A stretch of DNA of 64,000 bases from Prado023 sp963697345 (GTDB taxonomy: Bacteria > Actinomycetota > Actinomycetes > S36-B12 > CAIYMF01): assembly GCA_963697345.1 (NCBI GenBank), contig CAVONS010000002.1:88708-152707 (forward strand). Reading direction: 5' to 3'. The position numbers and the translations under genes were made by a program. Positions 45,401 through 52,856 of the stretch are shown piece after piece; within the stretch, counting starts at the first letter, position 1, and every line of letters starts with the position of its first letter. The notes under the pieces are model-generated. The model ran no database searches. It had not been told where the DNA came from and saw only the letters and a list, made by a program, of their open reading frames with translations.

Positions 45401-45578
45401 CGACTTCGCGGTGGTTGTGGTCGAAAGGCGGCTTCTGGGGTCGTGCCGCCGCCGACTTCGCCATAGTTCGGGTCGAACCCGGCTCTGTTTCCTGGCTTCT
45501 ATCGACCAGAACCAGCGCGAAGTCGACGGCGCGCTCGGACCAGAGGCGCTCTATCGACCACAACGGACGCGAAGTTCG
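45401..45578. repeat. Four-copy 24-bp intergenic repeat, two per strand
   Basis: Four copies of a 24-25 bp unit with ends TCGACC and GCGAAGTCG and a shared inner AAC: reverse copies at 45401-45424 and 45453-45476, forward copies at 45502-45525 and 45554-45578. Starts are regularly spaced by about 50 bases. The two orientations face each other, so the whole 178 bp could fold into a large cruciform. It lies in the gap between the P1 hydrolase and the DUF368 gene. No coding potential is supported. Confidence 0.7.
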
Positions 45579-45623
45579 CGGATCCTGTCTGCGATCGGCG
45601 GTGAGCGGCCCTAGGCTCGCGGC

Positions 45624-45731
45624 ATGAGTCACGCCGCCACGGTCGTTGCGCCACCTGCCGTGATCGTGGGTGTGGCGCTGCGCCAAGGTCCCGACGCGCA
45701 GGTCGAGCCCATCTTCGATGGGGGGCAGTGA
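45624..45731 (+). CDS. Possible small ORF (35 aa) upstream of DUF368 gene
   Basis: An ATG-started frame of 35 residues (MSHAATVVAPPAVIVGVALR, ending FDGGQ) that stops one base before the GTG start of the DUF368 gene. Close coupling suggests a leader peptide or a remnant of a longer gene. No ribosome site is obvious and no family is recognised, so it may not be translated. Confidence 0.25.
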   Translation: MSHAATVVAPPAVIVGVALRQGPDAQVEPIFDGGQ

Positions 45732-45732
45732 C

Positions 45733-46671
45733 GTGGGTCAGGCGCCGCTGCGCGAAGCCCCGGGGCACTTCCTGCGCGGAATGACCATGGGCAGCGCGGA
45801 CATCGTCCCGGGCGTCTCGGGCGGGACGGTTGCCCTGGTCCTGGCGATCTACCACCGGCTGATCACCGCGATCCGTAACGGCTCGTCTGCGCTCGGGCGC
45901 TTCCTCAAGCTCGACCTCCGCGGCGGCTGGTCGCGGCTGGGGGAGGTCGACTGGTTCTTCCTCGTCCCGCTGGGCGTGGGCATCCTCAGTGCGGTCCTGC
46001 TCCTGGCTGGCCAGATCGAGCACCAGCTCGAGGCGCATCCGGTGCAGATGTCGGGCCTCTTCCTCGGTCTCGTGGCCGGATCCACGGTCGTGGCCACCGG
46101 CCTGCTCACCCGGCGCGATACCCGGGAGTGGTTGCTGATCCTCGGCGCCGGCGTGGCGTTCTTCGTGGCCCTGGGGTTCACGGCCGGTGCCTCCGAGCAG
46201 GGCAGCAGCGCAAGCACCCCGCTGTGGCAGTTCTTCCTTGCAGGCGCGATCGCGATCTGCGCGATGATCCTGCCCGGGGTCAGCGGCTCGTTCCTGCTCG
46301 TCACGATGGGGATGTACGCCCCGGTCCTGGCCGCGGTCAACGAGCGTGACCTCACCACGCTGCTCGTCTTCGCGCTGGGTTGCGTCGTGGGCCTCGCGCT
46401 CTTCAGCCAGGTCCTGCACTGGGCGCTCACCGAGCACTACGACGCGATCATGGCCGTGCTCATCGGACTCATGCTCGGCTCCCTGCGTGTGCTGTGGCCA
46501 TGGCCCGACGGGGCCAACAGCGTGGAGATCGGCGCCCCCGACGAAGCCGTCCTGCCGACGGTGGCCCTCATGGCCTTCGGCCTGGTCCTGGTCCTGGTGA
46601 TCGACCGGATCGCTCATGGGCTGGAGCATCGGACCAGCCGGGACGAGGCCCAGGAGCTCAAGGAGGGCTGA
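45733..46671 (+). CDS. DUF368 family membrane protein
   Basis: A 312-residue polytopic membrane protein. The family signatures are GSADIVPGVSGGTVALVLAIY near the N-terminus and AICAMILPGVSGSFLLVTMGMY in the second half, an internal duplication of a PGVSG re-entrant motif. About eight to nine helices are visible. DUF368 proteins of other bacteria have been linked to undecaprenyl-phosphate recycling across the membrane, so lipid-carrier transport is a reasonable guess. GTG 45733 is used; ATG 45781 is an alternative start. It is followed by a lipoprotein gene after about 100 bases. Confidence 0.85.
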   Translation: MGQAPLREAPGHFLRGMTMGSADIVPGVSGGTVALVLAIYHRLITAIRNGSSALGRFLKLDLRGGWSRLGEVDWFFLVPLGVGILSAVLLLAGQIEHQLEAHPVQMSGLFLGLVAGSTVVATGLLTRRDTREWLLILGAGVAFFVALGFTAGASEQGSSASTPLWQFFLAGAIAICAMILPGVSGSFLLVTMGMYAPVLAAVNERDLTTLLVFALGCVVGLALFSQVLHWALTEHYDAIMAVLIGLMLGSLRVLWPWPDGANSVEIGAPDEAVLPTVALMAFGLVLVLVIDRIAHGLEHRTSRDEAQELKEG

Positions 46672-46721
46672 TCCGGATCACCCTGTCCGACGGCACGTGA
46701 GCGGAGTACCGTGGGAGGCAG

Positions 46722-46733
46722 CCCAGCGCTGGG
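46722..46733. promoter_or_regulatory. 12-bp palindrome upstream of lipoprotein gene
   Basis: CCCAGCGCTGGG is a perfect palindrome with the AGCGCT core seen in LacI-type operators. It lies 40 bases before the start of the lipoprotein gene. Possible operator; a short hairpin ending the DUF368 transcript is an alternative. Confidence 0.35.
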
Positions 46734-46772
46734 AGTCAAGTGCCCGGCGGGGCTCGGTGTGAGGAGGCGCCC

Positions 46773-47288
46773 ATGCGTGGGACACGCGGACGGAAGGCCG
46801 GTTCGGCGGCCGCAGTCATGGTGGCCATCGGCCTGGGCCTCGGGGGATGTGGCGGTGGGGACGCCACGATCGTCACCGACGATGGGACCGTCGTGATCGA
46901 CCAGGACGATGATGGGGGCAGCATCACGATCGACTCGAGCGAGGGCTCGATGACGATCACCGGTGAAGAAGGTGGCGAGCTGCCCGAGGATTGGCCCCCG
47001 CAGGTCGCTGTGCCCGACGGTGGCTCCGTGGATGCCTCCGGGACATTCAGCGGGGGTGACGGTGAGGCGTGGCAGGCGTCCATCACCTATCCGGACCGGA
47101 CCGCGAAGGACCTTGCCGCCGAGATGAAGGCGTCCATGCAGGACGCGGGCTTCAAGGTCGAGGCGGAGTTCACCATGGGCGAGCAGAGCGCGGCCACCTT
47201 CAGCACCGAGGGCATGACCGTGACGGCGACAGCCAGCGAGCAGGACTCGGACGCCGTGCTCATCGTCGTCGTGGCCTCGGAGGGCTGA
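46773..47288 (+). CDS. Secreted lipoprotein, function unknown
   Basis: A 171-residue lipoprotein: basic N-terminus, hydrophobic core AAAVMVAIGLGLGG and a lipobox Cys in LGGCGGG (about residue 26). The mature part is acidic and beta-rich, with repeated short strands (DGTVVIDQDDDGGSITIDSS), followed by a region starting LPEDWPPQVAVPDGGSVDAS that resembles small soluble domains of actinobacterial lipoproteins. AGGAGG precedes the ATG at 46773. A palindrome lies 40 bases upstream and three tandem 23-bp repeats follow the stop. Confidence 0.8.
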   Translation: MRGTRGRKAGSAAAVMVAIGLGLGGCGGGDATIVTDDGTVVIDQDDDGGSITIDSSEGSMTITGEEGGELPEDWPPQVAVPDGGSVDASGTFSGGDGEAWQASITYPDRTAKDLAAEMKASMQDAGFKVEAEFTMGEQSAATFSTEGMTVTATASEQDSDAVLIVVVASEG

Positions 47289-47350
47289 CCCGAGCGCGGA
47301 CCCCGCTCCGACCCGAGCGCGGACCCCGCTCCGACCGGAGCGCGGACCCC
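47288..47350. repeat. Tandem 23-bp repeat (2.7 copies) with hairpin units
   Basis: Two full copies (47288-47310 and 47311-47333) and one partial copy (to 47350) of a 23-bp unit run directly after the lipoprotein stop. Each unit contains GAGCG and CGCTC seven bases apart, so each can form a short GC hairpin. They may serve as a transcription terminator between the lipoprotein and NADH dehydrogenase genes. Confidence 0.65.
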
Positions 47351-47425
47351 AGCTCTGGCCGTGCTGGGCCCGCACACCGGTGAGCCGAGGCTATCCTGAG
47401 CCCCACTCGGGAGAAGGAGCCAAAC

Positions 47426-48802
47426 GTGACCCAGACAGGCGCTGGTCGGCATCGCGTGGTCGTCATCGGCTCAGGCTTCGGTGGGCTGTTCGCCACGCAG
47501 GCGCTGCGGCGCGCCGATTGTGACGTGACCCTGATCTCCAAGACGACCAGCCACCTCTTCCAGCCGCTGCTCTACCAGGTGGCCACCGGGATCCTGTCCA
47601 TGGGTGAGATCGCACCTGCCACCCGCGAGATCCTCAAGCGCCAGGACAACGCGACGGTGCTGCTCGGTGAGGTGACCGACATCGACGTCGGGGCGCGCAC
47701 CGTGACCTCGCAGGCGGCACCGGGTCCGCTGGTCACGCCGTACGACAGCCTCATCGTGGCTGCCGGGGCGGGACAGTCCTACTTCGGCAACGACCACTTC
47801 GCCGAGTTCGCCCCCGGGATGAAGTCGATCGACGATGCGCTGGAGCTGCGCGGGCGGATCTTCGGGTCGTTCGAGCTCGCTGAGCGTGCCACCGACCCCG
47901 ACGAGATCCGGCGCTTCCTCACGTTCGTCGTGGTGGGCGCCGGTCCGACCGGCGTCGAGATGGCCGGACAGATCGCCGAGCTCTGCAACCGTGCGCTCCG
48001 GCGTGAGTTCCGGCATGTGGATACGACCTCGGCGCGGATCGTCCTGCTCGATGCGGCGCCCGCGGTCCTGGCGCCGTTCGGACCGAAGCTGTCCGAGGAC
48101 GCCGCGCGGATCCTGACCGATGTGGGGGTGGAGGTCCTGCTCAGCGCCAAGGTCGTGGGCCTCGACGCAGAGGGCGTCACGTACGAGAGCGCCGCCGGGG
48201 AGAGGGTCCTGATCCCCGCGGCCTGCAAGGTCTGGGCAGCCGGGGTCGCGGCATCGCCCCTGGGCGCTCTGCTCGCGCAGCGCTCCGGCGCCCAGATCGA
48301 CCGGGCCGGGCGGGTCGAGGTCGAGAAGGACCTCACCCTGCCGGGTCATCCAGACGTGTTCATCGTGGGCGACATGATCGCCCTGGACAACCTGCCCGGG
48401 GTGGCGCAGGTCGCGATCCAGGGGGGTCGGCACGCTGCCGCCACGATCCGCGCCCGGTTGGACGGCCGCCCGGTCCCGGGTCCCTTCGAGTACCACGACA
48501 AGGGCAGTATGGCCACGATCACGCGCTTCAGCGCAGTGGCCAGTGTCGGCCGGGTGAAGACGGCCGGATTCGTTGCGTGGGTGCTCTGGTTGGTGGTGCA
48601 CCTGATGTACATCGTCGGGTTCAAGAAGCGCCTGACCACGCTGCTTCACTGGACGGTCAGCTTCGTCGGGCGCACGCGTTCAGAGCGCACCACCAGCGCC
48701 CAGCAGGTGGTCGCGCGCAATCGGTTGCGCAACGACCCGGACGGGACGCCCCTGTGGCCCGGCGCTGTCGGGGAGCGACAGTCGCGACAATCAGGCAGCT
48801 GA
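47426..48802 (+). CDS. ndh: Type II NADH dehydrogenase (NDH-2)
   Basis: A 458-residue single-subunit NADH:quinone oxidoreductase. The FAD motif is VVVIGSGFGGLFATQALR, the quinone-site region FQPLLYQVATG, the NADH motif VVVGAGPTGVEMAGQIAEL and the second FAD block HPDVFIVGDMIAL. The C-terminus has the hydrophobic membrane-anchoring stretch FVAWVLWLVVHLMYIVGF. It passes electrons from NADH to menaquinone without pumping protons. The start is GTG with GAAGGAG upstream. Length and motifs are normal. Confidence 0.95.
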   Translation: MTQTGAGRHRVVVIGSGFGGLFATQALRRADCDVTLISKTTSHLFQPLLYQVATGILSMGEIAPATREILKRQDNATVLLGEVTDIDVGARTVTSQAAPGPLVTPYDSLIVAAGAGQSYFGNDHFAEFAPGMKSIDDALELRGRIFGSFELAERATDPDEIRRFLTFVVVGAGPTGVEMAGQIAELCNRALRREFRHVDTTSARIVLLDAAPAVLAPFGPKLSEDAARILTDVGVEVLLSAKVVGLDAEGVTYESAAGERVLIPAACKVWAAGVAASPLGALLAQRSGAQIDRAGRVEVEKDLTLPGHPDVFIVGDMIALDNLPGVAQVAIQGGRHAAATIRARLDGRPVPGPFEYHDKGSMATITRFSAVASVGRVKTAGFVAWVLWLVVHLMYIVGFKKRLTTLLHWTVSFVGRTRSERTTSAQQVVARNRLRNDPDGTPLWPGAVGERQSRQSGS

Positions 48803-48853
48803 CGCTGCGCCACCGGACCTCCGCAGGCCCAACGGGACTACCCTTCGACGGTC

Positions 48854-50803
48854 ATGGCAGCGCGCGCCAAGAAACCCGCCCACCTCGGGGAGCAGCCACG
48901 AGAATGGCTGCCCGCCCGACGATGGCTGCCGACCTACCAGCGCACGTGGCTTCGGGGGGACCTGGTCGCCGGCTCGGTCGTTGCGGCACTGGCCATCCCG
49001 CAGTCGCTGGGCTACGCATCCATCGCCGGCCTGCCCGTCCAGGTGGGCCTCTACTCCCTGCCGACCGTCCTGATCTGCTACGCCCTGCTGGGGACATCGC
49101 GGAAGCTGATCGTCGGGCCGGTCTCGACTGTCGCCCTGCTCACGGGTTCGCTCATCGTCGGCTTCCGGCCGGCCAACGAGGCCGAGGCGATGGCCCTTGC
49201 CGCCGGGATGGCCATCACTGCCGGACTGCTGCTGATGCTGGCCAGCGTGCTGAGCATCGGTTGGGTGGCGGAGTTCCTGTCCAAACCCATCGTCACGGGC
49301 TTCGTGCTCGGGCTGACGATCCTCGTGATCATCGGTGAGCTGCCCAACATCCTGGGCATCCCCGTGCCACCCGGGGACGTCCTGAGCCGGATCAACGACC
49401 TGATCACAGGGCTGGGCCTCATCCATCCGCAGACCGTGGTCGTGGGCGTCGTGTCGTTGGCCCTGATGTTCGGGGGCACAAAGCTGGCGCCGCGGATCCC
49501 GTGGGCGCTGGTGACGCTGCTCGTCGGGCTCCTCGTGTCGAACCTGCTGGACCTGGCTGCCGAAGGCGTGGCCGTGGTGGGCGTCGTGCCCCAGGGCCTG
49601 CCCACCCCGGCGCTGCCCGGGATCTCCGTCTCGGACTGGGGCCAGGTGGTCGTCGCCGGCGCGGCGGTGGCTTTCGTCGGGCTCGCCGAGGGCCTGAGCG
49701 CCGCACGCCTCTACGCCACCGAGGATGCGCGTGTGGACACCAGCCAGGAGCTGCTGGCCACCGGCGTGGGCAACATCAGCTCGGGGATCTTCGGCGGGTT
49801 CGGGGTCGCCGGCAGCCTGTCCAAGACCGCAACCGTGGACCGGGCCGGTGGCCGCACCCAGGTGGCCGGGCTGACGACCGCAGCCCTCGCCCTGGCCACG
49901 ATCCTCGTTCTGGCCCCACTGCTGTCGGCTCTTCCGAAGGCGACGCTGTCGGCGATCGTGATCCACGCGGTGTGGGGTCTGCTGGACTTCAAGTCGATGC
50001 GTCGGTATGCCGGGCTGCGCAGGAACGACATCGTCGCAGCGACGGTGGCGGCCATCGGCGTGCTGGCCTTCGGGCCGCTGCAGGGCCTGCTGCTGGCCAT
50101 TGCGCTGTCGGTCCTGGGCCTGGTGTACCGGTCCAGCCGGGTGGACGTGGAGGTCATGGGTCGGGTGCCCGGCGAGAAGGCCGCCTGGGGTGGGATGCGC
50201 AACCATCCGGAGCGCAAGCAGGTGGACGGGATCCTGGTCCTGCGCGTCGACGTCCCGCTCTTCTGGGTGAACTCCGCGTCGGTCAAGGACGCGATCCTGG
50301 CCCGTGTGGATGGCGCGCGCGAATGGACCGACCAGGAGATCGTCGCGGTCATCGTCGACATCGAGGGCACCAACCAGATCGACACCACCACCGTCGACAT
50401 GCTCGACGCGCTGCTGGCAGCCCTGCGGGAGCGCTGCATCGACCTCTACCTCGTGCGTGTCATGTACCCCGTGCGCATCGTGCTGCGACGGGCCGGCTTC
50501 GTGGCGAAGATCGGAGAGGACCACATGTGGCACTCGATCAGCCAGGGCAGTCGGGAGGCGCGGATCCACTACGGCCTCAAGGACGGGGTCGTCGACGCGA
50601 TGGGCGGGTACGACAGCGAGGCCGAGGAGCACGAGGAACGGATCGTGCCCCGGTACTTCGCCGACTCGGCCGAGGAGGAGCCCGAGGCGCTGCCCGCGGC
50701 CGATGGGGAACCGGATCCCGCTGCCGACCAGGCCCTGGACGTCGTCGGCGGATCCGGGGACGAGCCCTCGGAGCCGGAACGGCCTACGACGCAGGATTCG
50801 TAG
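48854..50803 (+). CDS. SulP family anion transporter with STAS domain
   Basis: A 649-residue transporter of the SulP/SLC26 family. It has the N-terminal signature RGDLVAGSVVAALAIPQSLG, about 12 membrane helices through residue 430 and a C-terminal STAS domain (about 455-580, LVLRVDVPLFWVNSASVKDA). Members carry sulfate, bicarbonate, dicarboxylates or other anions. The last 70 residues are an acidic tail. The gene is convergent with and overlaps the ROK kinase gene by 20 bases. It starts at ATG 48854, preceded by only a weak ribosome site. Confidence 0.92.
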   Translation: MAARAKKPAHLGEQPREWLPARRWLPTYQRTWLRGDLVAGSVVAALAIPQSLGYASIAGLPVQVGLYSLPTVLICYALLGTSRKLIVGPVSTVALLTGSLIVGFRPANEAEAMALAAGMAITAGLLLMLASVLSIGWVAEFLSKPIVTGFVLGLTILVIIGELPNILGIPVPPGDVLSRINDLITGLGLIHPQTVVVGVVSLALMFGGTKLAPRIPWALVTLLVGLLVSNLLDLAAEGVAVVGVVPQGLPTPALPGISVSDWGQVVVAGAAVAFVGLAEGLSAARLYATEDARVDTSQELLATGVGNISSGIFGGFGVAGSLSKTATVDRAGGRTQVAGLTTAALALATILVLAPLLSALPKATLSAIVIHAVWGLLDFKSMRRYAGLRRNDIVAATVAAIGVLAFGPLQGLLLAIALSVLGLVYRSSRVDVEVMGRVPGEKAAWGGMRNHPERKQVDGILVLRVDVPLFWVNSASVKDAILARVDGAREWTDQEIVAVIVDIEGTNQIDTTTVDMLDALLAALRERCIDLYLVRVMYPVRIVLRRAGFVAKIGEDHMWHSISQGSREARIHYGLKDGVVDAMGGYDSEAEEHEERIVPRYFADSAEEEPEALPAADGEPDPAADQALDVVGGSGDEPSEPERPTTQDS

Positions 50804-51701
50804 CCGCCAGCGCCTGCTGGCCCAGGGCGATGCATCCGGCCACCCCGGCGCGGTTGCCCAATCCCGGGGGCACGATGAACTCGTCGATCCGTTCGAGGAT
50901 CTCCGGGGCCTGGACGTAGCCGTTGAGCAGCTCGAGCGTGCGTGCGCGGATGCGGGGGAACAGCTGCAGCTGCTCCATGACGCCGCCGCCCAGGATGATG
51001 CGCTGCGGGGACACCGTGCAGACGAGGTTGTGGCAGGCCTCGGCCAGGTAGTCGGCCTCCAGATCCCAGGCCGGATGATCCGCGCCGAGCTCGTTGGCCG
51101 GCAGGTTCCAGCGCTCCCCGATCGCCGGGCCCGAGGCGAGCCCTTCGAGGCAGTCCCCGTGGAACGGGCAGCGCCCGGAGTACGGATCGCGCGCCGGATC
51201 CCGGCGCATGGCCACGTGCCCGGCCTCCGGGTGGATCAGGCCGTGCAGGATCCGTCCGTTGACGATGATCCCGCCCCCGATCCCGGTTCCCACGGTCAGG
51301 TAGACCAACGTGTCGACGTCGCGCGCCGCGCCCCACAGATGCTCTCCGAGGGCCGCCCCGTTGACGTCGGTGTCGAACCCGACGGGGATGTCGAAGGCTG
51401 CCTTCAGTGGCCCGACGACATCGGTGTCGGTCCAGCCCGGCTTGGGGGTCTTGGTGACCCACCCGTAGGTCGGGGAGGCAGGGTTCGGGTCGCAGGGCCC
51501 GAAGGTGCCGTAGCCGATCGCCGAGAGCCGCTGGCCGTGATCGGCCTGCCACCGCGTGAAGTAGTCGATGACCTGGGGCAGGCACTCCTCGGGCGAGGCG
51601 GTGGGGAAGCGCACCTCGTCCTGCAGGTCATCGGGCCCGGTCCCCACCGCGCAGACCATCTTGGTGCCGCCTGCCTCCACGGCTCCGATCAGCTCGGTCA
51701 T
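50784..51701 (-). CDS. ROK family sugar kinase (fructokinase/glucokinase type)
   Basis: A 305-residue ROK kinase. The ATP motif is IGAVEAGGTKMVCAVG, with Glu in the position where many ROK kinases have Asp. The catalytic Asp is in VGFDTDVNGAALGEHLWGAA, the Gly-rich TVGTGIGGGIIVNG and HPEAGHVAMRRD follow, and the ROK zinc site is CPFHGDCLEGLASGPA. These features place it with ROK fructokinases. AAAGGGA lies upstream of the ATG at 51701. Its 3' end overlaps the convergent SulP gene. Confidence 0.93.
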   Translation of the reverse strand: MTELIGAVEAGGTKMVCAVGTGPDDLQDEVRFPTASPEECLPQVIDYFTRWQADHGQRLSAIGYGTFGPCDPNPASPTYGWVTKTPKPGWTDTDVVGPLKAAFDIPVGFDTDVNGAALGEHLWGAARDVDTLVYLTVGTGIGGGIIVNGRILHGLIHPEAGHVAMRRDPARDPYSGRCPFHGDCLEGLASGPAIGERWNLPANELGADHPAWDLEADYLAEACHNLVCTVSPQRIILGGGVMEQLQLFPRIRARTLELLNGYVQAPEILERIDEFIVPPGLGNRAGVAGCIALGQQALAATNPAS

Positions 51702-51752
51702 GTCCGCGTCCCTTTCTGAGGGCGTCATCCCATCCAACCGCGTTCCTCGGGG

Positions 51753-52034
51753 CTACGCGGCGTTGGCGCGCATCCGGTGGGCGCCGACCACCAGGACCCC
51801 GACCGCGGACCCCACGCAGGCCACCGCCATGAACGAGCCCACGGAGCCGACCGACAGGCAGGAACCCACCGAGCCGATGCTGAGCACCGACCCGACCGAC
51901 CCGATGCTCAACGCGGACCCGACCGACCCGATGCTCAGCACCGAGCCCCTGCTGCGCAGGGACAGGATCGAGCGCGTCGACGCGTCGGCGGGCACAGCCT
52001 GCAGACGCGTCATGTGCATGCCTGATCGTTGCAT
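51753..52034 (-). CDS. Small SVGS-repeat protein
   Basis: A 93-residue protein whose middle consists of four to five near-identical 9-residue repeats of the type VLSIGSVGS (residues 33-67), followed by a hydrophobic helix FMAVACVGSAVGVLVVGA. The repeats are regular alternations of Ser/Gly and hydrophobic residues, as in beta-solenoids or glycine-zipper membrane stacks. I have seen similar SVGS-repeat small proteins in other Actinobacteria but know of no function. It is divergent from a phosphopantetheinyl transferase gene. ATGs at 52019 and 52013 are alternative starts. Confidence 0.65.
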   Translation of the reverse strand: MQRSGMHMTRLQAVPADASTRSILSLRSRGSVLSIGSVGSALSIGSVGSVLSIGSVGSCLSVGSVGSFMAVACVGSAVGVLVVGAHRMRANAA

Positions 52035-52075
52035 CGTGGGGCCGGTGAGTCGCGCCTGGCGGCTACGCTGGCCCG

Positions 52076-52852
52076 GTGCAGTGGCTGGCGCGGGGCGAGC
52101 GCGAAGTGCCGGTCGGGCAGCAGTGGCTGACCGCGACCGAGGCGCAGCGTGCTGCGTCCATGAAGTTCACGAAGCGGCGCACCGAGTACCTGCTGCGCAG
52201 GTTCGCGGGCAAGAGTGCGGTGGCCGCCGTCACCGGGCTTGCCAGCGATCCGACGGGGCTGGGGCGCATCGGTGTCCTGAACCGGCGCACTGGTGCACCG
52301 TACGTCCAGGTCGATGGCGCCGAGCTGGGCCTGGACGTGTCGTTGACCGACCGCGCGGGGTGGGCCGTGTGCCTCGTCGCGCCGGACCTGGGTGCCGTCG
52401 GGGTCGACCTGGAGATCGTCGAGCCACGCAGCTCGGGCTTCGTCCGCGACTTCCTGACCCCCGCCGAGCAGGCGCTCGTGGCCGATGTGCCGGGCCCGGA
52501 TGGCTTCGACGCGGCCGCCAACCTGATCTGGTCGGCCAAGGAGAGCGCCCTCAAGGTGCTGCGGACCGGGCTGCGTGCCGACACCCGCAGCGTCGAGGTG
52601 ACGATCGCCGATCCACCGGCGATTGCGGACCCGCGGGGGAGCGGGGACACCCAGGGGGCCGGTTGGCGGCGGCTGCACGTCGCCGCAGGTGCGGACCGGT
52701 TCCCCGGATGGTGGCGCCGTGATGGCGTGTTCCTGCTCACGGTCGTGGCGGCCAGCGGCTTGGCGGAGCCGCCGACGATGCTCGTGGGGTCAGCCGACCT
52801 CGCCCACGCGGAGCCGATCCACTCGTGGGTCGCGAAGCCGCTGGTGGACTGA
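52076..52852 (+). CDS. 4'-phosphopantetheinyl transferase, Sfp type
   Basis: A 258-residue Sfp-type transferase: RAASMKFTKRRTEYLLRRFAG in two blocks at the CoA-binding start, VSLTDRAGWAVCLVA, GVDLEIVEP with the metal-binding acids, and NLIWSAKESALKVLRTGLRAD. It starts with GTG at 52076. It is convergent with the carboxylase gene (4-base gap) that is in turn in operon with the multi-ACP synthase, so its obvious clients are those ACPs. It differs clearly from the EntD-type enzyme beside the NRPS operon. Confidence 0.92.
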   Translation: MQWLARGEREVPVGQQWLTATEAQRAASMKFTKRRTEYLLRRFAGKSAVAAVTGLASDPTGLGRIGVLNRRTGAPYVQVDGAELGLDVSLTDRAGWAVCLVAPDLGAVGVDLEIVEPRSSGFVRDFLTPAEQALVADVPGPDGFDAAANLIWSAKESALKVLRTGLRADTRSVEVTIADPPAIADPRGSGDTQGAGWRRLHVAAGADRFPGWWRRDGVFLLTVVAASGLAEPPTMLVGSADLAHAEPIHSWVAKPLVD

Positions 52853-52856
52853 CCGA

